DNA from: G963663315 sp963665165
Lineage (GTDB): Bacteria; Pseudomonadota; Gammaproteobacteria; Arenicellales; Poriferihabitantaceae
Assembly (NCBI GenBank): GCA_963665165.1
Contig: OY761989.1
Span: forward strand, 2,170,001 to 2,234,000
DNA: 64,000 nucleotides
Reading direction: 5' to 3'
The notes below the pieces were generated by a model. It was not told the DNA's origin, ran no database searches, and was given only the letters and a program-made list of their open reading frames with translations. Position 1 is the first letter of the stretch, and every line of letters begins with the position of its first letter. This document shows positions 42,072 through 50,231 of this stretch, piece by piece. The position numbers were made by a program, and so were the translations under genes.

Positions 42072-42929
42072 TCAGCGATAGTCGTAAAACCCGACTCCGG
42101 TTTTCCTGCCGAGTTTATTCGCATCGACCATTTTAATCAACAGGGGGCAGGGCCTGAATTTGGGGTCGCCCATGCCTTCGTGCAGCACTCTCAGGACCGA
42201 TAATACCACATCCAGCCCGACCAGGTCGGCCAGCGCCAATGGCCCGATCGGGTGGTTGGCTCCGAGCTTCATGATTTCGTCTATCGCCTCGGCGTCGGCA
42301 ATGCCTTCGTGCAGCGCGAAGACCGCTTCATTGATCATCGGGACGAGGATTCGATTGGCGACGAAACCGGGACTGTCATTGGCCAGTACAGGAGTCTTGC
42401 CCAGGCTTGAGGCCAACTGGCGGGTCAGGTCGCAGATCCGGTCATCGGTTTGCAGCGCCCGGATGATTTCAACCAGTTTCATGACCGGCACGGGATTCAT
42501 GAAGTGCATGCCGATGACCCGTTCCGGCCGGCCGGTTTGCGCGGCCAGCCGGGTCAGAGAAATGGATGACGTGTTGGACGCGAACGGGGTTTGCGGGGGG
42601 CAGATCCGGTCCAGTTGTTTCAGGATGGCCGACTTGATCGCGAAATCCTCCGGCACGGCTTCGACCACGAATTGCGCCGCCGACAGCGCATCCGGAGAAG
42701 TCGCCGTGGCGATCCGCGAGAGGGTATCCGCCTTGTCCTGCTCCGGGATCAGTTCCTTCCGGACCATTCGGTCGAGACTGGCGTGGATCGCGGCCATGCC
42801 CCGGTCCGTGGCGTCGCGGTCGACATCGACCAGGGTGACGGTAAAGCCGGAGGCGGCGAAAACCTGGGCAATGCCGTTGCCCATGGCGCCGGCGCCGGCC
42901 ACGCCTATGTTTTCAATGTTCAATTTCAA
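42072..42929 (-). CDS. 3-hydroxyacyl-CoA dehydrogenase (3-hydroxybutyryl-CoA type)
   Basis: A 285-aa NAD-dependent enzyme. The Rossmann motif GVAGAGAMGNGIAQVFAASG is at ~9-28. The catalytic His is in ERVIGMHFMNPVPVMKLVEI (~135-154). C-terminal NRILVPMINEAVFALHEGIA and the GVGFYDY ending complete the family pattern. It oxidises 3-hydroxyacyl-CoA to 3-oxoacyl-CoA. The start is probably TTG 42929 (no ATG fits), 17 bp after the IcmF stop, without an obvious Shine-Dalgarno. Co-transcribed with icmF, so it likely acts on short or branched acyl-CoAs. Confidence 0.9.
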   Translation of the reverse strand: MKLNIENIGVAGAGAMGNGIAQVFAASGFTVTLVDVDRDATDRGMAAIHASLDRMVRKELIPEQDKADTLSRIATATSPDALSAAQFVVEAVPEDFAIKSAILKQLDRICPPQTPFASNTSSISLTRLAAQTGRPERVIGMHFMNPVPVMKLVEIIRALQTDDRICDLTRQLASSLGKTPVLANDSPGFVANRILVPMINEAVFALHEGIADAEAIDEIMKLGANHPIGPLALADLVGLDVVLSVLRVLHEGMGDPKFRPCPLLIKMVDANKLGRKTGVGFYDYR

Positions 42930-42946
42930 GGGGAGCGGTAGGATGA

Positions 42947-45900
42947 TTACATGTTTCTGCGGTATTGTCCGCCGACTTCGTACAGGGCCTCGGATATTTC
43001 CCCGAGCGAGCAGACGCCAACCGCATGCATCAATTGTTCAAATATATTGCGGTTTTCGATGGCGGCCTGCCGGACCGCTTGCAGGGCAGCCCCGGAAGAC
43101 GCGCGGTGGGCCGCCTTGAATTGCCGCAACCGTTTTATCTGGCTGCGTTTTTCCTGTTCGGTCGATCTGGACAGTCCGATGGCCGCGCTCTGCGGTTTCG
43201 GGTCGGGATGGATGAACGTATTGACGCCGATGACGGGCAGCGAGCCTTCGTGTTTGCGGCGCTCGTATTCCATCGACTGGTCCTGGATGCGGCTTCTCTG
43301 GTATCCGGTTTCCATGGCGCCGAGCACGCCGCCCCGCTCTGAAATTCTCTCGAATTCGCTCAATACGGCTTCTTCCAGCAGGTCGGTCAACTCCTCGATG
43401 ATGAAGCTGCCCTGGTTGGAGTTTTCATTCATCGCCAGCCCCCATTCCCGGTGGATGATCAGCTGGATCGCCAGCGCGCGGCGCACCGATTCGTCGGTCG
43501 GGGTGGTGATCGCCTCATCGAAGGCGTTGGTGTGCAGGCTGTTGCAGTTGTCGTAAATGGCGATCAGCGCCTGCAAGGTGGTGCGGATGTCGTTGAAATC
43601 GATCTCCTGGGCATGCAGGGAGCGCCCCGAAGTCTGGATATGGTATTTCAGCTTCTGCGAGCGTTCACTGGCGCCGTAGCGGTCCCGCATCGCGACCGCC
43701 CAGATGCGCCGGGCGACCCGCCCCATCACGGTATATTCGGGACACATCCCGTTGCTGAAAAAGAACGAGAGATTGGGCGCGAAATCATCAATGTCCATAC
43801 CCCGCGCCAGCCAGGCTTCGACATAGGTAAACCCGTTGGCCAGGGTGAACGCCAGTTGGGTGACCGGGTTGGCGCCGGCTTCCGCGATATGGTAACCGGA
43901 AATCGAGACCGAGTAGAAATTGCGGATCCGGTGCCGGGTGAAGTACTGCTGCACGTCGCCCATCAGCCTGAGGGAGAATTCAGTGGAAAAGATGCAGGTA
44001 TTCTGTCCCTGATCCTCCTTCAGGATGTCGGCCTGTACGGTGCCGCGCACACTGGCCAGGGCGCTGGCCCGCTCCTGTTCCGCCTCCTCTGCGTCCGGGG
44101 GCCTGCCTTCGCGTTCGATGAACGCCTGTCGCCGCTGGTCGATGGCGACATTCAGGAACATCGCCAGGATGATCGGCGCGGGGCCGTTGATGGTCATGGA
44201 AACCGATGTGGCCGGGTCGCACAGATCGAAGCCGTCATACAACGCTTTCATGTCCTCCAGGGTGGCGATCGAAACCCCGGAATTGCCGACCTTGCCGTAA
44301 ATATCCGGGCGTTCATCCGGGTCGCAACCGTACAGGGTCACGGAATCGAAGGCGGTGGACAGTCTTTTGGCGCGCGAATGCTCCGACAGGTCGCGGAACC
44401 GGCGGTTGGTATTGAACGCGTCCCCTCCTCCGGCAAACATCCGGGTCGGGTCTTCGCCGTCCCGCTTGAACGGGAAAACCCCGGCGGTAAACGGGAACCG
44501 GCCGGGCAGGTTATCCAGCGCCATCCATCTGGCCAGTTCCCCCTGGTCGCCGAATTTCGGCAGGGCCACCCGGGGGACGGCGGTGCCCGACAGGGTTTTT
44601 CTTTGCAACGGATTGCGGATCTGTCGGCCCCGGACCGTGACCGCGTATTCCTCCCCGGAAAAGTCCCGCCGGTCCTGCGGCCATCGTTCGAGCGCGGATT
44701 TCAACCGCGGGTCGAGCCGGGCATTGCGGTCTTCGATCAGCCGGTCGAGCGCCGCGGCGGCCGATTCCGGTTCCGCTCCATCCCCGGCTTCCGCCCGCAA
44801 CATCGAGCGGGCCGATTCCAGCTGCTGGACCTGCCGTGCGAGGTCGGCCTGCGCCCCGGCCCGCTGCCGGTAGCCGCGCACGGTTTCGGCAATGTCGGCC
44901 AGATAACGTTCCCGGCTTTCCGGGATGATCCGGTTGCGGTCGGTCGAGACGCGGATATCGACCCGTGGCAGTCGGCTATGTCCGCATTCCAGGCCATGGT
45001 TCCTGAGTTGGGCGAGGACTTCCTGGTACAACGCCGTCACGCCGTCGTCGTTGAAGCGCGAAGCGATGGCGCCGAATACCGGCATGTCTTCGGGACGGGC
45101 GGCAAAGGCTTCGCGGTTGCGCTGCACCTGTCTGGCGACATCGCGCCAGGCATCCTCGGCGCCCCGGCGGTCGAACTTGTTGATCGCGACAATATCGGCG
45201 AAGTCGAGCATGTCTATTTTTTCCAGTTGCGACTGCGCCCCGAACTCCGGGGTCATCACATACAGCGAACAGTCCACCCGATCCGAGATCGCGGTGTCGC
45301 CCTGCCCGATACCCGGCGTCTCGACGATCACCAGGTCGAATCCGGCGGCCTTGCACAGCGCGATCATCGGGCCGACGCAATCGGGGACTTCGGTGACGCT
45401 GTCGCGGGTCGCGATGGAGCGCATGAAAATGTTCGGATGATGGACCGCGTTCATCCGGATGCGGTCGCCGAGCAGGGCGCCGCCGGTCCGGCGCCGGGTC
45501 GGGTCCACCGCCAGGATCGCGATTTTCAGCGAGTCCGCCAGGTCCATGCGAAAACGCAGAACCAGTTCATCGGTCAACGAGGATTTACCGGCGCCGCCGG
45601 TGCCGGTAATGCCGAGGACCGGTACTTTGCGATCCGGCTGCCGCGCGCGCCGGGCCGCGACCGGCCCGCGTTTGCCTGCGGCCCTGCCGTCCTGGACGGC
45701 CGACAAGGCGCGGGACAACGCCCGCGCGCCGCCCTTGGCCAGCGCTTTCGGATCCTGCGGCGCGGGTGGCTCCGGCGGGAGGCGCCGCAGCCCGGCGGTC
45801 GTGGTCTCGATGATATGGTCGATGATGCCGTCGAGGCCCATCTGCTGGCCGTCTTCGGGCGTATAGATACGGGTTACGCCGGCGGCTTCCAGCAGGGCTT

Positions 45901-46264
45901 TCTCCTCCGGGATGATGACGCCGCCGCCGCCAGCGAACACCCGGATTTTCTCGCCGCCGTTCTGCCTGAGCAGGTCGAGCATGTATTGCAGGTACTCGAT
46001 ATGGCCGCCCTGGTACGAGCTGACCGCGATGCCGTGCGCGTCTTCCTGCAACGCGGCGTTGACGACTTCGGCCACCGAGCGGTTGTGCCCCAGGTGGATG
46101 ACCTCGACCCCCCTGGACTGGAGAATCCGGCGCATGATGTTGATGGCCGCGTCATGGCCGTCGAACAGGCTGGCGGCGGTCACGAACCGCAAGCGCGCGC
46201 CGGGTTGCGCGCCCGCTTCCGACAGGCCGAATGAGGTCGTGGTCAACCGGTCCGCTCTGCCCAA
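42947..46264 (-). CDS. icmF: Fused isobutyryl-CoA mutase IcmF
   Basis: A 1105-aa fusion in the order cobalamin-binding domain (~25-150, with LFDGHDAAINIM as the DxHxx(G/A) His loop), MeaB-type G-protein chaperone (~210-440; Walker A GITGTGGAGKSSLTDELV, DPTRRRTGGALLGDRIRM, NKFDRRG) and the acyl-CoA mutase barrel (~570-1080; YSVSISGYHIAEAGANPVTQ, HIQTSGRSLHAQEIDFNDIR, QLIIHREWGLAMNENSNQGS). It interconverts isobutyryl- and butyryl-CoA, or related branched acyl-CoAs, with adenosylcobalamin. The start is TTG 46264 with GAGG 6 bp upstream. It diverges from a MerR regulator across a palindromic operator. Confidence 0.95.
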   Translation of the reverse strand: MGRADRLTTTSFGLSEAGAQPGARLRFVTAASLFDGHDAAINIMRRILQSRGVEVIHLGHNRSVAEVVNAALQEDAHGIAVSSYQGGHIEYLQYMLDLLRQNGGEKIRVFAGGGGVIIPEEKALLEAAGVTRIYTPEDGQQMGLDGIIDHIIETTTAGLRRLPPEPPAPQDPKALAKGGARALSRALSAVQDGRAAGKRGPVAARRARQPDRKVPVLGITGTGGAGKSSLTDELVLRFRMDLADSLKIAILAVDPTRRRTGGALLGDRIRMNAVHHPNIFMRSIATRDSVTEVPDCVGPMIALCKAAGFDLVIVETPGIGQGDTAISDRVDCSLYVMTPEFGAQSQLEKIDMLDFADIVAINKFDRRGAEDAWRDVARQVQRNREAFAARPEDMPVFGAIASRFNDDGVTALYQEVLAQLRNHGLECGHSRLPRVDIRVSTDRNRIIPESRERYLADIAETVRGYRQRAGAQADLARQVQQLESARSMLRAEAGDGAEPESAAAALDRLIEDRNARLDPRLKSALERWPQDRRDFSGEEYAVTVRGRQIRNPLQRKTLSGTAVPRVALPKFGDQGELARWMALDNLPGRFPFTAGVFPFKRDGEDPTRMFAGGGDAFNTNRRFRDLSEHSRAKRLSTAFDSVTLYGCDPDERPDIYGKVGNSGVSIATLEDMKALYDGFDLCDPATSVSMTINGPAPIILAMFLNVAIDQRRQAFIEREGRPPDAEEAEQERASALASVRGTVQADILKEDQGQNTCIFSTEFSLRLMGDVQQYFTRHRIRNFYSVSISGYHIAEAGANPVTQLAFTLANGFTYVEAWLARGMDIDDFAPNLSFFFSNGMCPEYTVMGRVARRIWAVAMRDRYGASERSQKLKYHIQTSGRSLHAQEIDFNDIRTTLQALIAIYDNCNSLHTNAFDEAITTPTDESVRRALAIQLIIHREWGLAMNENSNQGSFIIEELTDLLEEAVLSEFERISERGGVLGAMETGYQRSRIQDQSMEYERRKHEGSLPVIGVNTFIHPDPKPQSAAIGLSRSTEQEKRSQIKRLRQFKAAHRASSGAALQAVRQAAIENRNIFEQLMHAVGVCSLGEISEALYEVGGQYRRNM

Positions 46265-46318
46265 AATGATCCTCGGCTCCAGGGTATGGAATTTAACAAG
46301 GTTATACGGTACATTGCG

Positions 46319-46334
46319 TTTACGTAAACGTCAA
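46319..46334. promoter_or_regulatory. Palindromic operator (TTTACGTAAACGTCAA) between icmF and merR
   Basis: The 16-bp imperfect palindrome lies 7 bp before the merR ATG and 55 bp before icmF, in the only intergenic space of the divergent pair. It resembles the TTGACGTTTACGTAA-type sites bound by LiuR-like MerR regulators of branched-chain acyl-CoA genes (recalled similarity). Confidence 0.65.
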
Positions 46335-46340
46335 CTGCCA

Positions 46341-46751
46341 ATGTCCTCGAAAACAACCTACAGCATTTCGGATCTAGCCGGACATTTCGATATTACGACC
46401 CGAACCATCCGCTTTTATGAAACCGAGAAGCTATTGTCGCCCCGGCGGCAAAACAACAAACGGGTGTACGGCGAGCGGGACCGGGTACGGCTGCAACTGA
46501 TCCTGAGGGGAAAGAGGCTCGGATTTTCACTGGCGGAAATCAAGACGACGATGGAACTGTACGATACCCACCCGAACGAGTCGGCGCAACTGGAATTCGT
46601 GCTGGATACCATCCAGGCGCACAAGCGGGAACTGAAACAAAAACAGGTCGATATCGCCAACACATTGAATGAAATGGATTCGGTGGCCCGGAAGGTGCGC
46701 GGTAAACTGCAAGAACTTCAATCGATGGAAAAACGGTATGAGTCAATATAA
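46341..46751 (+). CDS. MerR-family regulator (LiuR-like)
   Basis: A 136-aa protein with an N-terminal MerR winged HTH (YSISDLAGHFDITTRTIRFY then ETEKLLSPRR, ~7-36) and a long C-terminal coiled coil (~80-130, KRELKQKQVDIANTLNEMDS). It lacks the metal-binding cysteines of CueR/ZntR types. It resembles the small MerR regulators that control leucine/isovalerate and fatty acyl-CoA catabolism. ATG 46341; it ends inside the start of the acyl-CoA dehydrogenase gene (14-bp overlap). Probable local regulator of icmF and the genes downstream. Confidence 0.88.
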   Translation: MSSKTTYSISDLAGHFDITTRTIRFYETEKLLSPRRQNNKRVYGERDRVRLQLILRGKRLGFSLAEIKTTMELYDTHPNESAQLEFVLDTIQAHKRELKQKQVDIANTLNEMDSVARKVRGKLQELQSMEKRYESI

Positions 46752-48540
46752 GGCGCCGGTGCGCGACATCCGGTTCGCACTGGAACATCTGGCCGACCTG
46801 GAAGGCGTGAGCGCCCTGCCGGGTTATCAGGACGCGACGCCGGAAACGGTCCACGCCATTCTGGCCGAAGCCGGAAAACTGGCCGAGGAAGTCCTCGACC
46901 CGCTCAACCGGGTCGGCGACCGGCAGGGGGCCAGGCTGGAAAACGGCAAGGTGCATACGCCGGACGGCTGGGTGGATGCCTGGCGGCAGTTCACCGAAGG
47001 CGGCTGGAACGGACTGGCGTTCGACCCCGAGCGTGGCGGCATGGGCCTGCCCTGGCTGGTGGCCACCGCGGTCCAGGAAATCTGGCACTCGTCGAACATG
47101 GCGTTTTCGCTGTGTACGCTGCTGACCCAGGGCGCCATCGAAGCCATCGAACTGCACGGTTCCCGTGAACAGAAGGACATTTTCCTCGGCAACCTGATCC
47201 ACGGCAACTGGTCCGGCACGATGAACCTGACCGAACCGCAGGCCGGTTCCGACCTGGCGCTGGTCCAGACTGCGGCGACCCCGGACGGGGACCATTACCG
47301 GATCAACGGCCAGAAGATATTCATTACGTACGGCGACCATGACCTGACCGACAATATCATCCATCTGGTATTGGCGCGCACTCCCGGAGCGCCGCCCGGA
47401 GTGAAAGGGATTTCGCTGTTCATCGTGCCCAAGTACCTGCCGGACGAGAACGGCGACTGGACGGTGCGAAACGACATCGAAACCATTTCCCTTGAGCATA
47501 AACTCGGCATCCATGGCAGTCCGACCGCGGTTCTGGGCTACGGAACCGGCCTGTACCGGGACCCCGCGGGCGCGGTCGGTTATCTGGTCGGAGAGGAGAA
47601 CCAGGGCATGGTCTACATGTTCACGATGATGAACATTGCCCGCCTGGCGGTCGGCCTGGAGGGCAACGGCGTGGCCGAGCGGGCCTATCAGCAGGCAGCC
47701 TGGTTCGCCGGTGAACGGGTGCAGGGAACCGCCATCGAGAATCCCGGCGGCGGGCGGGTGAAGATCATCCATCATCCCGATGTCAAGCGGATGCTGATGC
47801 TGCAGAAATGCCGGATCGAGGGGTTGCGTTCGCTGGGGCTGCTGCTGGGCGGCTCATTCGACAAGGTTCTCAGGTCCCCGGATCCGAAGGAGCGGGAATT
47901 CGCCCAGGCCATGGTCGATATACTGACCCCGATCGTCAAGGGCTATATGACGGAAATGGGCCTCGAGAACGTGTCGCTGGCCTTGCAGGTACACGGCGGC
48001 ATGGGATTCATCGAGGAAACCGGCGCAGCGCAGTATTACCGCGACCAGCGCATTACCCCGATTTATGAAGGCACCAACGGCATCCAGGCGCTGGACCTGA
48101 TCGGCCGCAAACTGGTGCGCGACAATGGCCGCATCGCGCGCAGAGTGATCGGCCATATCCGGGATGACCTGTCGAATGTGCGCCAGGGCGAATTGCAGGA
48201 TCTGCGTGAACGGGCCCTGTCCGGCCTGGACGACCTGGAGGCCGTCATGGAAACCGCGCTGTCGATGGCGGCGGACGATATGCGACTGCCCGGCGGTATC
48301 GCCGACCCGTATTTGCGGCTCTGGGGCACCGTATGCTGCGGCTGGCAACTGGCGCGGGCGGCGGCGGCAGCGATGGCGCTGGACCCGGACAGCGATCCCT
48401 TCTACGCCGCCAAGATCGAGACCGCCCGGTTCTATTTCGTGTACGAGATGCCGAAGGCGGCCTGTTACCGGCGCATCATCACGGACGCGGCCGGCCCCAT
48501 CGCGCGGCTGGACAGCGGCCTGTTCGAGACGATGCAGTAG
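46738..48540 (+). CDS. Long-type acyl-CoA dehydrogenase (~600 aa, FadE/DmdC-like)
   Basis: A 600-aa FAD enzyme. The N-terminal extension SQYKAPVRDIRFALEHLADL is characteristic of the long acyl-CoA dehydrogenases, including the DMSP-pathway enzyme DmdC. The FAD/substrate segment is MNLTEPQAGSDLALVQTAAT (~161-180). ALQVHGGMGFIEETGAAQYY then RDQRITPIYEGTNGIQALD (~415-455) holds the conserved EGT loop; the C-terminal domain extends to 600. It makes a 2,3-enoyl-CoA. With the mutase and hydroxyacyl-CoA dehydrogenase next door it fits branched or short-chain acyl-CoA oxidation. Substrate not decided. Confidence 0.88.
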   Translation: MSQYKAPVRDIRFALEHLADLEGVSALPGYQDATPETVHAILAEAGKLAEEVLDPLNRVGDRQGARLENGKVHTPDGWVDAWRQFTEGGWNGLAFDPERGGMGLPWLVATAVQEIWHSSNMAFSLCTLLTQGAIEAIELHGSREQKDIFLGNLIHGNWSGTMNLTEPQAGSDLALVQTAATPDGDHYRINGQKIFITYGDHDLTDNIIHLVLARTPGAPPGVKGISLFIVPKYLPDENGDWTVRNDIETISLEHKLGIHGSPTAVLGYGTGLYRDPAGAVGYLVGEENQGMVYMFTMMNIARLAVGLEGNGVAERAYQQAAWFAGERVQGTAIENPGGGRVKIIHHPDVKRMLMLQKCRIEGLRSLGLLLGGSFDKVLRSPDPKEREFAQAMVDILTPIVKGYMTEMGLENVSLALQVHGGMGFIEETGAAQYYRDQRITPIYEGTNGIQALDLIGRKLVRDNGRIARRVIGHIRDDLSNVRQGELQDLRERALSGLDDLEAVMETALSMAADDMRLPGGIADPYLRLWGTVCCGWQLARAAAAAMALDPDSDPFYAAKIETARFYFVYEMPKAACYRRIITDAAGPIARLDSGLFETMQ

Positions 48541-48586
48541 GCGGCCGGGCCGGGACACAGGTGAACAGGGCGCGGGAGAGCATGAC

Positions 48587-49666
48587 GTGACGCGAACGAA
48601 GCGGAAATTTCCCGAGGCGGCCGGGTTCGAGGCGCCGATCATCCAGGCGCCGATGGCGGGCTCGAACGGTTCCGCGCTGGCGGTCGCGGTCTGCCGGGCC
48701 GGGGGGCTGGGCTCGTTGCCGTGCGCCCTGCTGGACGCCGGGCAGGTCCTGGAGGAAGTCGCCGTCATCCGCTCGCATACGGACCAACCCTTCAACCTGA
48801 ATTTCTTCTGCCACCGGCCGCCGCAGGCCGACCGCAGCCGGTTCGAAGCCTGGCATCATACCCTCGCCCCTTTCTACCGGGAAAGGGGATTGCCGGTCCC
48901 TGGCCTGCCCGACGCCGAAGCGTCTTTTGGCCGCCACCCTTTCGACCGGGAAATGTGTGACCTGGTCGAACAGGAACGCCCGCCAGTGGTCAGTTTCCAC
49001 TTCGGCCTGCCACAAGACAACCTGTACGACCGGGTGCGCGCATTGGGGTGCTGGATACTGTGCTCGGCAACCACGGTCGAGGAAGCGGTCTTTCTGGAAT
49101 CAAAAGGAGTGGACGCGGTCATCGCCCAGGGAGTCGAAGCGGGCGGGCACCGCGGCATGTTCCTGGAAAAGGACATCCGCAACCAGCCCGGCGCCCTGGC
49201 GCTGGTCCCGCAGATTGTCGACGCCGTCTCCATCCCGGTGATCGCGGCGGGCGGCATCGGAGACAGCCGGGGAATCGCGGCCAGCCTCGCGCTGGGGGCC
49301 GATTGTGTCCAGATCGGGTCGCTGTTCCTGTTTTGCCGGGAAGCGTTGACCTCGAAACTTCACCTCGAAGCATTGAGCGGGGCCGCCGACCGCAATACCG
49401 CGCTGACCAACCTGTTCACCGGAAGGCCGGCCCGGGGCATCGTCAACCGCCTGATGCGGGAAATCGGCCCGATGAACGATTCGGCGCCGCCCTTCCCCCT
49501 GGCGGGCGCGGCGCTCGCCTCCCTGAGGGCGGACGCGGAGGCCGGGGCGAGCAGCGACTTTACGCCGTTGTGGGCCGGGCAGGCGGCAGCGATGGGGAAA
49601 CCGTACCTCGGACTGTCGGCGACCGATGTGGTCCGCAAACTGGTCGAACCGCTGTCCCGGTCCTAG
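48587..49666 (+). CDS. Nitronate monooxygenase family (2-nitropropane dioxygenase-like) FMN enzyme
   Basis: A 359-aa TIM-barrel flavoprotein: PIIQAPMAGSNGSALAVAVC (~17-36), SFHFGLPQ (~128), AVIAQGVEAGGHRGMF (~172-187, with the catalytic-type His), VIAAGGIGDSRGIAASLALG then ADCVQIGSLFLF (~215-245). It would oxidise alkyl nitronates; many members have unknown natural substrates. I start at GTG 48587, preceded by GGGAGAG. It follows the acyl-CoA dehydrogenase by 46 bp and may share its transcript. Confidence 0.85.
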   Translation: MTRTKRKFPEAAGFEAPIIQAPMAGSNGSALAVAVCRAGGLGSLPCALLDAGQVLEEVAVIRSHTDQPFNLNFFCHRPPQADRSRFEAWHHTLAPFYRERGLPVPGLPDAEASFGRHPFDREMCDLVEQERPPVVSFHFGLPQDNLYDRVRALGCWILCSATTVEEAVFLESKGVDAVIAQGVEAGGHRGMFLEKDIRNQPGALALVPQIVDAVSIPVIAAGGIGDSRGIAASLALGADCVQIGSLFLFCREALTSKLHLEALSGAADRNTALTNLFTGRPARGIVNRLMREIGPMNDSAPPFPLAGAALASLRADAEAGASSDFTPLWAGQAAAMGKPYLGLSATDVVRKLVEPLSRS

Positions 49667-49701
49667 GCAAGAACCGGCGCAACCCGACGGCGCTCAACCG
49701 C

Positions 49702-50061
49702 TCAACCGCCGATCAGCATCGAAATCAGGCTCGCCAGGCCACGGGCGAACTCGCTTTCCAGCGGGAAGGAAAGCATCCCCAATACCGAATAACCCAGCAG
49801 CCAGGGCATCAGGTAAAACCGGATCATATAGAAAAACCAGGCCACATACAGGGGGACCAGCCCCTGGACCAGGAAACCGGGGGTAATCGGGGAAAACAGT
49901 TTCAGGAGCGGGTCGGTATATTTGACGAATACGCGCATGAAAAAGAACGAACTGTCCTCGCGCAGGAAAATACCCATCCCGAAGCGGCCGATCAGGGTCC
50001 ACATGATCATGCCCATGATGTAATCGAAGGTCAGTACCCAGGCGGGAAATTCACTGTACAT
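49702..50061 (-). CDS. Small polytopic membrane protein (YggT-like?)
   Basis: A 119-aa protein with about three hydrophobic segments (VLTFDYIMGMIMWTLIG at ~9-25, GFLVQGLVPLYVAWFFYMIR at ~62-81, YLMPWLLGYSVLGML). The pattern ...TDPLLKLFSPITPGF... resembles YggT-family proteins, but the match is loose. Transcribed on the minus strand, convergent with the nitronate monooxygenase gene, 35 bp away. Function unknown. Confidence 0.65.
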   Translation of the reverse strand: MYSEFPAWVLTFDYIMGMIMWTLIGRFGMGIFLREDSSFFFMRVFVKYTDPLLKLFSPITPGFLVQGLVPLYVAWFFYMIRFYLMPWLLGYSVLGMLSFPLESEFARGLASLISMLIGG

Positions 50062-50070
50062 ATTCAGCCG

Positions 50071-50150
50071 TTCCAGTCAGTTCCAGTCGTTTCCAGTCAG
50101 TTCCGGGCGGTTCCGGGCGGTTCCGGGCGGTTCCGGGCGGTTCCGGGCCA
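50071..50150 (+). repeat. Ten-bp tandem repeat, eight units
   Basis: Eight consecutive 10-bp units in two versions: three of the (c/a/g)nTTCCAGTC kind (50071-50100), then five ending TTCCGGGC, four of them identical GGTTCCGGGC. It sits 10 bp upstream of the small membrane gene (minus strand) and just past the symporter terminator, so it occupies that gene's promoter region. Confidence 0.9.
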
Positions 50151-50166
50151 GCGCAATCCGGCGCAC

Positions 50167-50195
50167 AAAAAAATGCCGGGGACCAGCCCCGGCAT
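50167..50195 (-). terminator. Strong terminator of the symporter operon
   Basis: On the minus strand ATGCCGGGG (50195-50187) pairs with CCCCGGCAT (50181-50173) around a 5-nt loop and is followed by a T tract (50173-50167), 37 bp past the symporter stop. Confidence 0.92.
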
Positions 50196-50231
50196 GATCA
50201 TGACTGAAAACAATTTCAGCAAACTTTATTA

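Noticed and set aside
43451..46234. A 927-aa open frame on the plus strand opposite icmF
   Set aside because: It mirrors the icmF codon pattern on the opposite strand (GC-rich third positions leave the antisense frame open), has no recognisable domain and no start signal.
48164..48586. Upstream extension of the nitronate monooxygenase frame into the acyl-CoA dehydrogenase gene
   Set aside because: The extension is Arg/Pro-rich shadow sequence; the family start fits GTG 48587 with its ribosome site.
50071..50150. Repeat array considered as a CRISPR
   Set aside because: Units are 10 bp with no spacers and no cas genes nearby; it is a simple tandem repeat.
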